This document shows, piece by piece, positions 19,594 through 27,270 of a DNA stretch of 64,000 nt. The notes under the pieces are model-generated. The model searched no databases. It was not told the DNA's origin and saw only the letters and a list, made by a program, of their open reading frames with translations. Position 1 is the first letter of the stretch; the number at the start of each line of letters is the position of its first letter. A program made the position numbers and the translations under genes. Source of the DNA: an uncultured Bacteroidota bacterium (lineage in GTDB: Bacteria > Bacteroidota > Bacteroidia > Flavobacteriales > Flavobacteriaceae); the NCBI GenBank assembly GCA_902635895.1, contig CACPPV010000002.1, forward strand, positions 39,817-103,816, written 5' to 3'.

Positions 19594-20316
19594 ATGAAAG
19601 AAATGAATGTGTCAGAAGCGATAAAATATCGTAGATCTGTTAGAGTTTTTGATGATAAAAATATAGATTCTGAAAAGGTTAAAAATTGTCTTATCAACGC
19701 AACTTTAGCTGCCAATAGTAGTAATTTACAACTATGGGAGTTTGTCCATGTTGAAGACAAAAAAATTCTCAAAGAATTATCTAAAGCGTGCTTTAACCAG
19801 AACGCAGCAAAAACTGCAAAACAGTTAGTTGTTATCGTAGTTAGAAAAGATTTGTGGAGTAAAAGAGCGAAATGGAATATTAAAGAAATTAAAGATCAAT
19901 CTAATAAAAATGATATTACTATTAAAAGATTAAATCAAGCTACAGGATATTATAATAAGATAATTCCAACTCTATATTTTGATTTTTTTGGTTTATTAGG
20001 ATTTTTTAAAAGCTTAATTTTTCAAGCCATAGGTCTATTTAGACCAACTATGCGACAAGTAACAAGTACTGACACTAGAATAGTTGCTCATAAAAGTGCT
20101 GCATTAGCAGCTCAAAACTTTATGATTAGTATGGCGGGTATTGGCTATGATACATGTCCAATGGAGGGTTCTGACACTTTACTTGTAAAAAAAATCCTTA
20201 AGCTTAACAGAAAAGCAGAAATTAGCATGGTCATTGGATGTGGACTTAGAACAGAAAAGGGTATATATGGAGAACAACTAAGAGTTCCATTTAATCAGGT
20301 ATATACTTATATTTGA
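19594..20316 (+). CDS. Nitroreductase-family flavoprotein
   Basis: An FMN-dependent nitroreductase-fold protein of 240 residues. The opening VSEAIKYRRSVRVFDDKNI holds the FMN-phosphate-binding arginines; AANSSNLQLWEFVHV and the late GIGYDTCPMEG and ISMVIGCGLR segments match the family. A hydrophobic insertion around residues 125-150 (LYFDFFGLLGFFKSLIFQ) is longer than in small nitroreductases and may contact a membrane or a hydrophobic substrate. It follows the aldehyde dehydrogenase by 4 bases. The substrate is unknown. Confidence 0.85.
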   Translation: MKEMNVSEAIKYRRSVRVFDDKNIDSEKVKNCLINATLAANSSNLQLWEFVHVEDKKILKELSKACFNQNAAKTAKQLVVIVVRKDLWSKRAKWNIKEIKDQSNKNDITIKRLNQATGYYNKIIPTLYFDFFGLLGFFKSLIFQAIGLFRPTMRQVTSTDTRIVAHKSAALAAQNFMISMAGIGYDTCPMEGSDTLLVKKILKLNRKAEISMVIGCGLRTEKGIYGEQLRVPFNQVYTYI

Positions 20317-20329
20317 TTTTTATTTTTAA

Positions 20330-20800
20330 ATGAATCAATCGCTTTTCAAAGAAATTTGCAGCACCTTTCCAACAGGTGTAACAATAATAACATCAAAAAA
20401 AGACAATATTGATTATGGATTTACTGCAAATTCATTTACATCTGTCTCTTTAAGTCCTTTATTAGTTCTGTTCTGTCTTGACAAGAATGCTAAATCCAAC
20501 GAAGCCCTTAATAAAAATGAGTTTTTTATAGTTAATGTATTAAGTAAAACTCAAGAAAAAGTTTGTTTTCAATTTGCTAATAGTGAATTAAGCCCTAAAG
20601 AAAGATTTGAAAACATTTCTACAAAAATTTCAAAAAAAGGAATTAAAATAATTTCAAATTCTTGTTCATTTATTGAATGTAAAATAAAAGAAAAATTCGA
20701 TGGTGGAGACCATTATATTTATATAGGAGAATGTATAAATGGGGAAATTAACGATGAAATTAAAGATCCGTTAATATACCATAGAGGTAAAATGTTATAA
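20330..20800 (+). CDS. Flavin reductase-like (FMN-binding split-barrel) protein
   Basis: A 156-residue HpaC-like flavin reductase domain protein: FPTGVTIITSKKDN, GFTANSFTSVSLSPLLVLFCLDKNAKS and the closing GDHYIYIGECINGE with H in the flavin site. Members reduce FMN or FAD with NAD(P)H for a partner oxygenase, or act alone. It lies 13 bases after the nitroreductase, so the three-gene group may share a redox role, although no obvious oxygenase partner is adjacent. It overlaps dsbD tail to tail by 6 bases. Confidence 0.88.
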   Translation: MNQSLFKEICSTFPTGVTIITSKKDNIDYGFTANSFTSVSLSPLLVLFCLDKNAKSNEALNKNEFFIVNVLSKTQEKVCFQFANSELSPKERFENISTKISKKGIKIISNSCSFIECKIKEKFDGGDHYIYIGECINGEINDEIKDPLIYHRGKML

Positions 20801-22747
20801 ATTATTTAAACCTTCTTTGAGCCAATTCAAATAATTATCCTTTGATGTGTATTGAATAGGTTTGTTTAGAATCCTTAAATCATTATCCAAAAGCACGTAA
20901 TAAGGTTGTGATGCACTTTTGAAGTTGATTGCTTGAAAAGTAGATGCTTTATCACCTATTGTTTTAATTTGTTTAGATTTTCCAGATTTGTATTTTAATA
21001 TTAACTGATCTTCTTCTGGTAATTCTTTTCTGTCATCAACGTAAAGAGAAATCAAAACAAATTCATCATTGATCAATTTAAACACTTCGGGATCAGTCCA
21101 TACGTTTTCTTCAATCCTTCTACAATTGACACATGCCCAACCTGTAAAATCTAAAAGAATAGGTTTTCCTTGAGATTTGGCATAACTATAACCTGATTCA
21201 AAATCCTTAAAACAATTAAGACCCAGAGGGCAATCATTTGATTTTGGGTATATGGAATAAAAAGAAGGAGGACTGAATCCACTAAGAAGTCTTGCTTTTT
21301 GAGAACCACTAGGTAATAAAGCAGGAAATAAGTATACTGCAGTACCTAAAAAAACAAACCCTAAAATATAGTTAAATCTAGGTGTTTTAATTTTCTTTGT
21401 TTCATGTGGGAATTTAAAGGCTCCAATCAAATAAAGACACAATAAAACAGAAACGACAAACCAAATACCAATAAAGACTTCTCGTTTAAGTATCCCCCAA
21501 TGTTCAACTAAATCGGCATTTGACAAGAACTTAAATGCAAATCCTAATTCTAAAAAACCCAAAATTACTTTAAAAGTATTCATCCAACTCCCTGATTTTG
21601 GGAGGGTTTTTAATAGATTGGGAAACAGGGCAAAAATAGTAAATGGCAAGGCTAAAGCAACACCAAATCCTAACATGCCAATGGTTAACTGAATAGCTCC
21701 ACCTTGAGAGGTAATGGAACCAACCAATAAGGAACCAAGTATTGGTCCAGTACATGAAAAAGAAACCAAAACAAGAGTAAGAGCCATAAAGAAAATTCCT
21801 ATCAACCCTCCAATGGAATTTGATTTAGAGTCAATTGAATTTACCCAACTAGCTGGAAGAGTTATCTCATAAAATCCAAAAAATGAAAAAGCAAAAAGAA
21901 TAAAAATTATAAAAAATAAAACATTTAAATATGCATTAGTTGATACGCTATTTAAAATTTCTGGATCTAATGAGTCTAAAAAATGAAAAGGTATACTTAA
22001 AGCCAGATAAATTCCAACAATAAAAAAACCATAAACAAAAGCATTAAATTTTGAATTACTTTTTGATTCATTGTTAGTGAAAAATGAAACAGTCAATGGG
22101 ATCATTGGAAAAACACAAGGAGTTAATAAAGCCAATAAACCACCAATAAACCCTAGTATTAAGAGATTTAAATAAGAATTGGAAGAGAATGAGTCAGAAG
22201 AATCATTAATAGATTCTAACAATTGTTTGTCCTTTAAATTTAGTAATAACGGATTGTTTTCTTCAATTATGAAAGAAGTTAAGTCCTGATTTTGAATTTT
22301 TAATTTAGAACCATCAAATTTAAAAACCAAATCGGCTTCTCTAAAAATACAAACCACATCATCACAAGCTTGGTATTCAACTTTTACATTGTAAGTAGAA
22401 ATTATATTGTTTGTTTCTACTTTTTGAACAAATGTTGCTTCATCCTCGAAATAGGTTTGATCAATATTAAATATGGGATCAAATTTAGTAATTGACTCAG
22501 ATTCGATTGTTTTTTCAATTAGTTCAATCGAACTAATTTTTTCGTATATAAAAGCAGTAGGAATAGCACCACCTTTTTGTAAATTTTGAGAATATAATCT
22601 CCAACCCTTTTCAATATTTGCATTAGTAATTAATTCAAATTTATTTTCAGAAATTTTATTAACCTCAGTTTGAAAAGTAACAGGATTTTGAGAAAAAATA
22701 ATACCACTTATTAAACAGAAAAAAAAAGGAAAAAGTTTATTTATCAA
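20795..22747 (-). CDS. dsbD: Thiol:disulfide interchange protein DsbD
   Basis: Membrane reductant importer that carries electrons from cytosolic thioredoxin to periplasmic targets. The 650 residues show a signal peptide (MINKLFPFFFCLISGIIFS), an N-terminal immunoglobulin-like domain with the C128/C133 pair in YQACDDVVC, and a multi-span transmembrane domain with cysteines in LTPCVFPMIPLTVSFF and FSCTGPILGS. A C-terminal thioredoxin domain has CVNC in TGWACVNCRRIEENVW. All three redox pairs are present. The start is TTG, overlapping the end of tilS by 11 bases. Confidence 0.95.
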   Translation of the reverse strand: MINKLFPFFFCLISGIIFSQNPVTFQTEVNKISENKFELITNANIEKGWRLYSQNLQKGGAIPTAFIYEKISSIELIEKTIESESITKFDPIFNIDQTYFEDEATFVQKVETNNIISTYNVKVEYQACDDVVCIFREADLVFKFDGSKLKIQNQDLTSFIIEENNPLLLNLKDKQLLESINDSSDSFSSNSYLNLLILGFIGGLLALLTPCVFPMIPLTVSFFTNNESKSNSKFNAFVYGFFIVGIYLALSIPFHFLDSLDPEILNSVSTNAYLNVLFFIIFILFAFSFFGFYEITLPASWVNSIDSKSNSIGGLIGIFFMALTLVLVSFSCTGPILGSLLVGSITSQGGAIQLTIGMLGFGVALALPFTIFALFPNLLKTLPKSGSWMNTFKVILGFLELGFAFKFLSNADLVEHWGILKREVFIGIWFVVSVLLCLYLIGAFKFPHETKKIKTPRFNYILGFVFLGTAVYLFPALLPSGSQKARLLSGFSPPSFYSIYPKSNDCPLGLNCFKDFESGYSYAKSQGKPILLDFTGWACVNCRRIEENVWTDPEVFKLINDEFVLISLYVDDRKELPEEDQLILKYKSGKSKQIKTIGDKASTFQAINFKSASQPYYVLLDNDLRILNKPIQYTSKDNYLNWLKEGLNNL

Positions 22748-24017
22748 TTTTAGATATTTTAAAATTTAAATTTTGTTCATTATACTTTCTTTTATCAAAC
22801 CTTATGCCAACTAACCATAAAATATGATCACAATCTTCGACAACCAACTGCTCTTCTTTTTCATATTTCGATAATTTTTTATCCTTAAATATTTTAGAGA
22901 TTAGCTTTTTCCCTTTCATTCCGGTTGGATATATATAATCGCCTCTTATCCATCTTCTAATCGTGATTGGAAAATTTATATTTTTTTTATCAAGGTATAA
23001 AGAATTATCTAGTCTTTCATTAAAAACACCTTCTTCTATTTTAATATTTTCAGGTAATGTAAAATCTGTACTATTGTTGTAAAAAAAATTCTCAATTTTT
23101 TTGTTGTTATTTTTCTTTAGCAATAAGTTTTCCCTATCACTTAATAATGAATATTTTTTTGAGTGAATTATTTTCCCAGTTGAAGAAAAACATAAGTCAA
23201 AAATTTCATTTGAGTTTTTAAAACCATATTTCTTAAATAACCTGAATATAAAATTTTGATCCAAAGATTTAATAAGATGTTTTTTTATCTGTATAACGTT
23301 AGGCTTAGATTTGAAATGCTTCTTTTTAAAATCATCAATAATCTGTTCAATTATTAAATTATCTTTTTTTAGATAACCAATAGTATTGGAAAAATTTTTT
23401 ATAAATTCTGGATTTAGTTCCAGTAAGAGTGGAACAATATTGTTTCTAAATTTATTTCTTAAATAATCACTTTTTGAATTTGATGAATCTTCCCTCCATT
23501 TTAAATTAGATTGCTTAGCGTATTCTATAAGTTGATTTTTTGAATATGTTAATAAAGGTCTAACAACATTGTAATTCTCTTCTTTTATCCCTAGCAAACC
23601 CTCTAAACCTGTAGATCTTGAAATATTAATTAGAAAAGTTTCTAAACTATCTTCTAAATGATGACCAGTCAAAATGTAATTTATCTTGTAAGTTGTTGAC
23701 AGCTCATGAAACCATTCATATCTTAATTTTCTAGCTGACATTTGAATAGAATTATTTGGAATATTGGTGTTAAATTCTTTGTAATGAAAAGTAATATTGT
23801 TTGATTTACAATAATTTTTAATAAAATCAGCATCAGCATCGCTTTCATCATCTCTTAACTTAAAATTGCAATGAGCAACACTGATATTGTAATTTAAATT
23901 TTGAAATAATTTTAGCAAAACCATGCTATCGACTCCACTACTTACACAAATAAGAAGTTTCTTGCCAATAATATTAGAGAAATTTTTTTCTATATGTTTT
24001 TTAAAATCTATTAGCAT
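22737..24017 (-). CDS. tilS: tRNA(Ile)-lysidine synthase
   Basis: ATP-dependent enzyme converting C34 of the CAU-anticodon tRNA-Ile to lysidine. It is 426 residues. The PP-loop is ICVSSGVDSMVLL (26-31 core); HCNFKLRDDESDADADF, YILTGHHLEDSLETFL and the C-terminal TilS domain (RWIRGDYIYPTGMKGKKLISKIFKDKKLS) are clear. It lies between pabB (31 bases upstream) and dsbD (overlapping), probably in one operon with no obvious functional link. Confidence 0.96.
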   Translation of the reverse strand: MLIDFKKHIEKNFSNIIGKKLLICVSSGVDSMVLLKLFQNLNYNISVAHCNFKLRDDESDADADFIKNYCKSNNITFHYKEFNTNIPNNSIQMSARKLRYEWFHELSTTYKINYILTGHHLEDSLETFLINISRSTGLEGLLGIKEENYNVVRPLLTYSKNQLIEYAKQSNLKWREDSSNSKSDYLRNKFRNNIVPLLLELNPEFIKNFSNTIGYLKKDNLIIEQIIDDFKKKHFKSKPNVIQIKKHLIKSLDQNFIFRLFKKYGFKNSNEIFDLCFSSTGKIIHSKKYSLLSDRENLLLKKNNNKKIENFFYNNSTDFTLPENIKIEEGVFNERLDNSLYLDKKNINFPITIRRWIRGDYIYPTGMKGKKLISKIFKDKKLSKYEKEEQLVVEDCDHILWLVGIRFDKRKYNEQNLNFKISKIDK

Positions 24018-24048
24018 TTGGTGGCAATATTACATAAAAAATAAATTA

Positions 24049-25335
24049 TCAATTTAATGACAAAATCATAGCCTCTCCTTTAAGCAAACACTCGTTGTAT
24101 TCATCAATAGGTGTTGATTTTGCTGTAATAGCACTACCAACATGAAATGATAGATAATCTAATTTAGAATCATATATTAGTGATCGGATAACTACATTAA
24201 AATCAAAGTTTTGTTCTGGATCTATAAAACCAACTGCACCACTGTATAATCCACGTTTAGTAACTTCAAAATCATCTATAATTTTCATTGCTTTAATTTT
24301 TGGTGCGCCAGTCATACTTCCCATAGGAAATGTACTTGAAATAATTTTTCCAAAGTTTAAATTTTGATCAATTTCAGACTCTATAGTTGAAATCATTTGA
24401 TGTACTTGTTTAAAAGGATAAACTTCACACAATTCTTTAACATCAACAGATCCAGGTTTTGAAAATCTTGACATATCGTTTCGAACTAAATCAACAATCA
24501 TTATATTTTCTGATCTTTCTTTTTTATTTAAACCTAGATTTATCATTAAGTTTTTATCAACTTTAGAATCTTTATCTCTTCTTTCAGTGCCTTTAATTGG
24601 TTGAGATATCAATCTATTGTGTTTTTTCTTCAAATATCTTTCAGGAGATGAGGAAACAAGAGATAATTCATTAAATTTAAACAATACACTCATTGGAGAT
24701 TTTGAAATAGAATTTAAATTCCTGTAAACCTTAACAGGATCAATTTTTGCTTTTTCACAGAACCATTCAAAACAGAAATTTACTTCATAAATATCTCCTA
24801 AAAAAATATGTTCTTTTATAGTATTAATTTTACTTAAATATTGTTCTTTAGATAAAGTTGATCTCATGACAGGAGTGTTAAAAGTCTTATTTTCACTCTC
24901 AACTGAAAAATCGTTAATATTAATCCAGTCTTTTTCAATCTCTTCTTTATTTATGTAAAGAGCTTCAATCTGGTCTTTTCTAATTATCCATATTTTTCTG
25001 GGTTGAAAAAAAAACAGATTAGGTAAATTAAAATTATCTCGATTTTTACTTTTTAAGTTTTCGATTTCATTTTTTAGATCATAATTTAAATAACCAAATA
25101 TCCAATCCCTAGTTTGGTCTATATAATTATCAAGTTTTTCGATAGAATTAGAAACAGTAAAGGGCATTTTAGAATGTACTTCGCAGGCACATATACATTC
25201 GTAATCTCCAAGTTTATTAATGTAATTATTAGAATTTAAAAAAATTGATGTTGAAAAAGAATTTGACCAACTTAGCAACTTCTGTTTAAAAAAGGATATA
25301 TCATTTGATTTAAACTTTTTTGTGAATCGTTTCAA
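24049..25335 (-). CDS. pabB: Aminodeoxychorismate synthase component I
   Basis: A chorismate-utilising enzyme of 428 residues, first in the pabB-tilS-dsbD group. PIKGTERRDKD contains the PIKGT motif whose lysine distinguishes aminodeoxychorismate synthase from anthranilate synthase. Further matches are NIMIVDLVRNDMSRF, VYPFKQVHQMISTIES and FPMGSMTGAPKIKAMKIID. Its product, with PabA and PabC, feeds folate synthesis. The start is TTG, supported by a TAAATTTG promoter box ending 10 bases upstream. No tryptophan genes are nearby, which supports PabB over TrpE. Confidence 0.9.
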   Translation of the reverse strand: MKRFTKKFKSNDISFFKQKLLSWSNSFSTSIFLNSNNYINKLGDYECICACEVHSKMPFTVSNSIEKLDNYIDQTRDWIFGYLNYDLKNEIENLKSKNRDNFNLPNLFFFQPRKIWIIRKDQIEALYINKEEIEKDWININDFSVESENKTFNTPVMRSTLSKEQYLSKINTIKEHIFLGDIYEVNFCFEWFCEKAKIDPVKVYRNLNSISKSPMSVLFKFNELSLVSSSPERYLKKKHNRLISQPIKGTERRDKDSKVDKNLMINLGLNKKERSENIMIVDLVRNDMSRFSKPGSVDVKELCEVYPFKQVHQMISTIESEIDQNLNFGKIISSTFPMGSMTGAPKIKAMKIIDDFEVTKRGLYSGAVGFIDPEQNFDFNVVIRSLIYDSKLDYLSFHVGSAITAKSTPIDEYNECLLKGEAMILSLN

Positions 25336-25345
25336 TTTTTTATTT

Positions 25346-25353
25346 CAAATTTA
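25346..25353 (-). promoter_or_regulatory. -7 box TAAATTTG of the pabB operon
   Basis: A TAnnTTTG match on the minus strand, 10 bases before the TTG start of pabB. No clear -33 TTG is seen. The short distance to the start matches other genes in this window. Confidence 0.45.
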
Positions 25354-25379
25354 ATTAATTGTTTTTTATAAAATAAATC

Positions 25380-25411
25380 TTTGCTATTTGATTTTTTTTT
25401 ATCAATTTTGC
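25380..25411 (+). promoter_or_regulatory. Promoter of the arginine leader and operon
   Basis: TTTG at 25380-25383, a 19-base spacer, then CAATTTTGC at 25403-25411. This fits TTG / TAnnTTTG(C) with one mismatch (first T is C). The start site would fall at about 25414-25416, only a few bases before the leader ATG at 25418. Confidence 0.5.
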
Positions 25412-25417
25412 TCCTTT

Positions 25418-25504
25418 ATGAATTTAAAAAATAGAAATTTTAACACTTCAGTTACTTTGCCGGCCCCTCGCCGCGCCCGCCCTTTTGGGTATTATTCTAT
25501 TTAG
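25418..25504 (+). CDS. Arginine-rich leader peptide (28 aa) ahead of the arginine operon
   Basis: An open frame of 28 codons from ATG 25418 to TAG 25502-25504. The second half reads PAPRRARPFGYY and carries CGC codons for Arg at positions 18, 19 and 21, within a 22-base block (25461-25482) that has a single non-G/C base, in a genome of about 30% GC. Arginine is otherwise mostly AGA in neighbouring genes, so the CGC run is conspicuous. It lies upstream of nine Arg-pathway genes and just after a plausible promoter. By analogy with amino-acid operon leaders, I infer ribosome stalling that senses arginine. Expression and conservation are unproven. Confidence 0.65.
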   Translation: MNLKNRNFNTSVTLPAPRRARPFGYYSI

Positions 25505-25527
25505 GAAACTAGGTGAGTCCAGTTTCG
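25504..25527 (+). promoter_or_regulatory. Hairpin abutting the leader-peptide stop codon
   Basis: GAAACT (25505-25510) pairs with AGTTTC (25521-25526), and an inner GG/CC pair extends it past a bulged A, leaving loop TGAGT. The stem begins at the leader TAG. No T-run follows, so it is not an intrinsic terminator. A ribosome at the stop codon would melt its 5' arm, and one stalled on the CGC codons would leave it free to form. It is probably a regulatory structure of the operon leader. Confidence 0.5.
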
Positions 25528-25561
25528 TTTCGATTCAATCTTAATTAAATTTTAAACCATA

Positions 25562-26092
25562 GTGAAAATAACAGTCGCTTCTTTGAAGCATATTAAATAT
25601 TGTGATATAATCTCAGAAACAATAAGTTCTTCTGCAAAAGTTAGAGGAACTGGAATTGCATTAAGATCTCCAGAGTATATTAAGCAAAAAATTGAAAACA
25701 ACAACGCTGTAATTGCTATTGAAGATTCAGAATTTGCTGGTTTCTGTTACATCGAAATTTGGGGACATGGAAAATACGTTGCTCATTCAGGATTAATTGT
25801 ATCACCAAAATTTAGAGGAAAAGGACTAGCAAAAAAAATAAAAAAGTTAACCTTTCAACATTCATTAGAAAAATATCCTGATTCAAAAATATTTGGAATT
25901 ACCACTGGTCTTCCAGTAATGAAAATAAATTATGAATTAGGATACAAACCTGTAACATTCTCTGAACTAACTGATGATGAAGAGTTTTGGAAGGGATGTC
26001 AAACTTGCAAAAATTATGATGTTCTCAACAGAACAAACAAACAAATGTGTTTATGCACAGGGATGTTATATGAACCAAAAAAAAATATATGA
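25562..26092 (+). CDS. GNAT N-acetyltransferase heading the arginine operon (candidate N-acylglutamate synthase)
   Basis: A 176-residue GNAT-fold protein. The acyl-CoA-binding loop is visible as SPKFRGKGLAKKI (R/Q-x-x-G-x-G/A pattern), preceded by VAHSGLIV. The C-terminal tail has a cysteine cluster (WKGCQTCKNYD, CLCTG). The start is GTG. As the first gene of an otherwise complete arginine operon that lacks argA and argJ, it is the natural candidate for the enzyme that acylates glutamate, but the function is inferred from position. It overlaps argG by 4 bases (ATGA). Confidence 0.8.
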   Translation: MKITVASLKHIKYCDIISETISSSAKVRGTGIALRSPEYIKQKIENNNAVIAIEDSEFAGFCYIEIWGHGKYVAHSGLIVSPKFRGKGLAKKIKKLTFQHSLEKYPDSKIFGITTGLPVMKINYELGYKPVTFSELTDDEEFWKGCQTCKNYDVLNRTNKQMCLCTGMLYEPKKNI

Positions 26093-27270
26093 AAAAAATA
26101 GTATTGGCCTATAGTGGAGGATTAGATACCTCATATTGTTTAAAAAAATTATCAAATGAAGGCAATGAAGTTCATGCCGTTAATATAAATACTGGAGGGT
26201 ATACAATTATTGAAATTGAAAAAATGAAAGAAAAGGCATTGAAATTAGGTGCACATACATTTGTTTCAATTAATTCAGTTTATTCTTTTTATGAAAAAAT
26301 TATTAAATTTTTGGTTTATGGAAACGTATTAAGAAATAATACTTATCCTCTCTCAGTTAGTTCCGAAAGGACAATTCAAGCAATAGAAATACTAAAGTAT
26401 GCTAATAAGCATAATGCCTCTCACATCGCTCATGGAAGTACAGGAGCAGGAAATGACCAAGTTAGATTTGATTCAATATTTCAAATACTTGCTCCGAATA
26501 TAAAAATCATAACTCCAATTAGAGATTCAAGTTTGTCTAGACAAAATGAAATAGATTATTTGTTGGAATCTGGTGTTAATATTTCTTGGGACAAAGCTAA
26601 ATACTCAATTAATAAGGGTCTTTGGGGAACTAGTGTAGGTGGAGATGAGACATTAACATCAAATTTAAAACTTCCAGAAGAAGCTTATCCTGGAAAACTA
26701 ACAGAATCTGAAAAAAAAGACATAGTTGTAACATTTAAAAAAGGAGAGGTTGTTGGATTAAATGGAGAATTTTATGATCCTGTGACATGTATAGAACTGA
26801 TAAATAAAGAATGTGATAAATTTTGCATTGGAAGAGATATACACGTTGGAGACAGTATTATAGGAATTAAAGGAAGAGTTGGATTTCAAGCTGGAGGTCC
26901 TTTGATGATAATAAAATCTCATCACCTTCTTGAAAAGCATACATTAACAAAATGGCAACAATATCAAAAAGAACAACTGTCTAATTTTTATGGGATGCAT
27001 CTTCATGAGGGTCAATATTTAGACCCTGTTTTAAGAGATATTGAATCTTTTCTTCAAAGTAGTCAAAAAAAGGTTAGTGGTGAAGTTTACATAAGCCTGT
27101 ATCCATATAGATTTACTTTAAATGGAATAAAATCTGACAATGATTTAATGAATTCAGAATTTGGTTCTTACGGAGAAGAAAACAAGAAATGGTCTTCTGA
27201 AGACGCAAAAGGTTTTATAAAAATTATTTCTAATCAAAATAAAATTTACCAATATGTCAATAACAAATAA
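26089..27270 (+). CDS. argG: Argininosuccinate synthase
   Basis: Joins citrulline and aspartate with ATP to give argininosuccinate. The 393-residue protein has the N-type PP-loop AYSGGLDTS at 7-15, HGSTGAGNDQVRFD, a citrulline/aspartate-site segment (KYSINKGLWGTSVGG) and GIKGRVGFQAGGPL. It is somewhat divergent from E. coli but typical for Bacteroidota. It overlaps argC by 17 bases. Confidence 0.96.
   Translation: MKKIVLAYSGGLDTSYCLKKLSNEGNEVHAVNINTGGYTIIEIEKMKEKALKLGAHTFVSINSVYSFYEKIIKFLVYGNVLRNNTYPLSVSSERTIQAIEILKYANKHNASHIAHGSTGAGNDQVRFDSIFQILAPNIKIITPIRDSSLSRQNEIDYLLESGVNISWDKAKYSINKGLWGTSVGGDETLTSNLKLPEEAYPGKLTESEKKDIVVTFKKGEVVGLNGEFYDPVTCIELINKECDKFCIGRDIHVGDSIIGIKGRVGFQAGGPLMIIKSHHLLEKHTLTKWQQYQKEQLSNFYGMHLHEGQYLDPVLRDIESFLQSSQKKVSGEVYISLYPYRFTLNGIKSDNDLMNSEFGSYGEENKKWSSEDAKGFIKIISNQNKIYQYVNNK

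Noticed and set aside
24049..25335. Anthranilate synthase component I (trpE).
   Set aside because: The PIKGT motif and absence of tryptophan genes favour PabB.
25459..25482. The GC block as vector, adapter or assembly artefact.
   Set aside because: It lies in an open frame with meaningful arginine codons, next to a promoter and hairpin, in front of arginine genes. Artefact cannot be fully excluded without read coverage.
25501..25530. Resemblance to a cobalamin riboswitch core (AGGAAAC...GGTG...TCC).
   Set aside because: The B12 box (GCCACTG-type) and the other paired elements are missing, and the genes downstream are for arginine synthesis. A simple hairpin explains the repeat.
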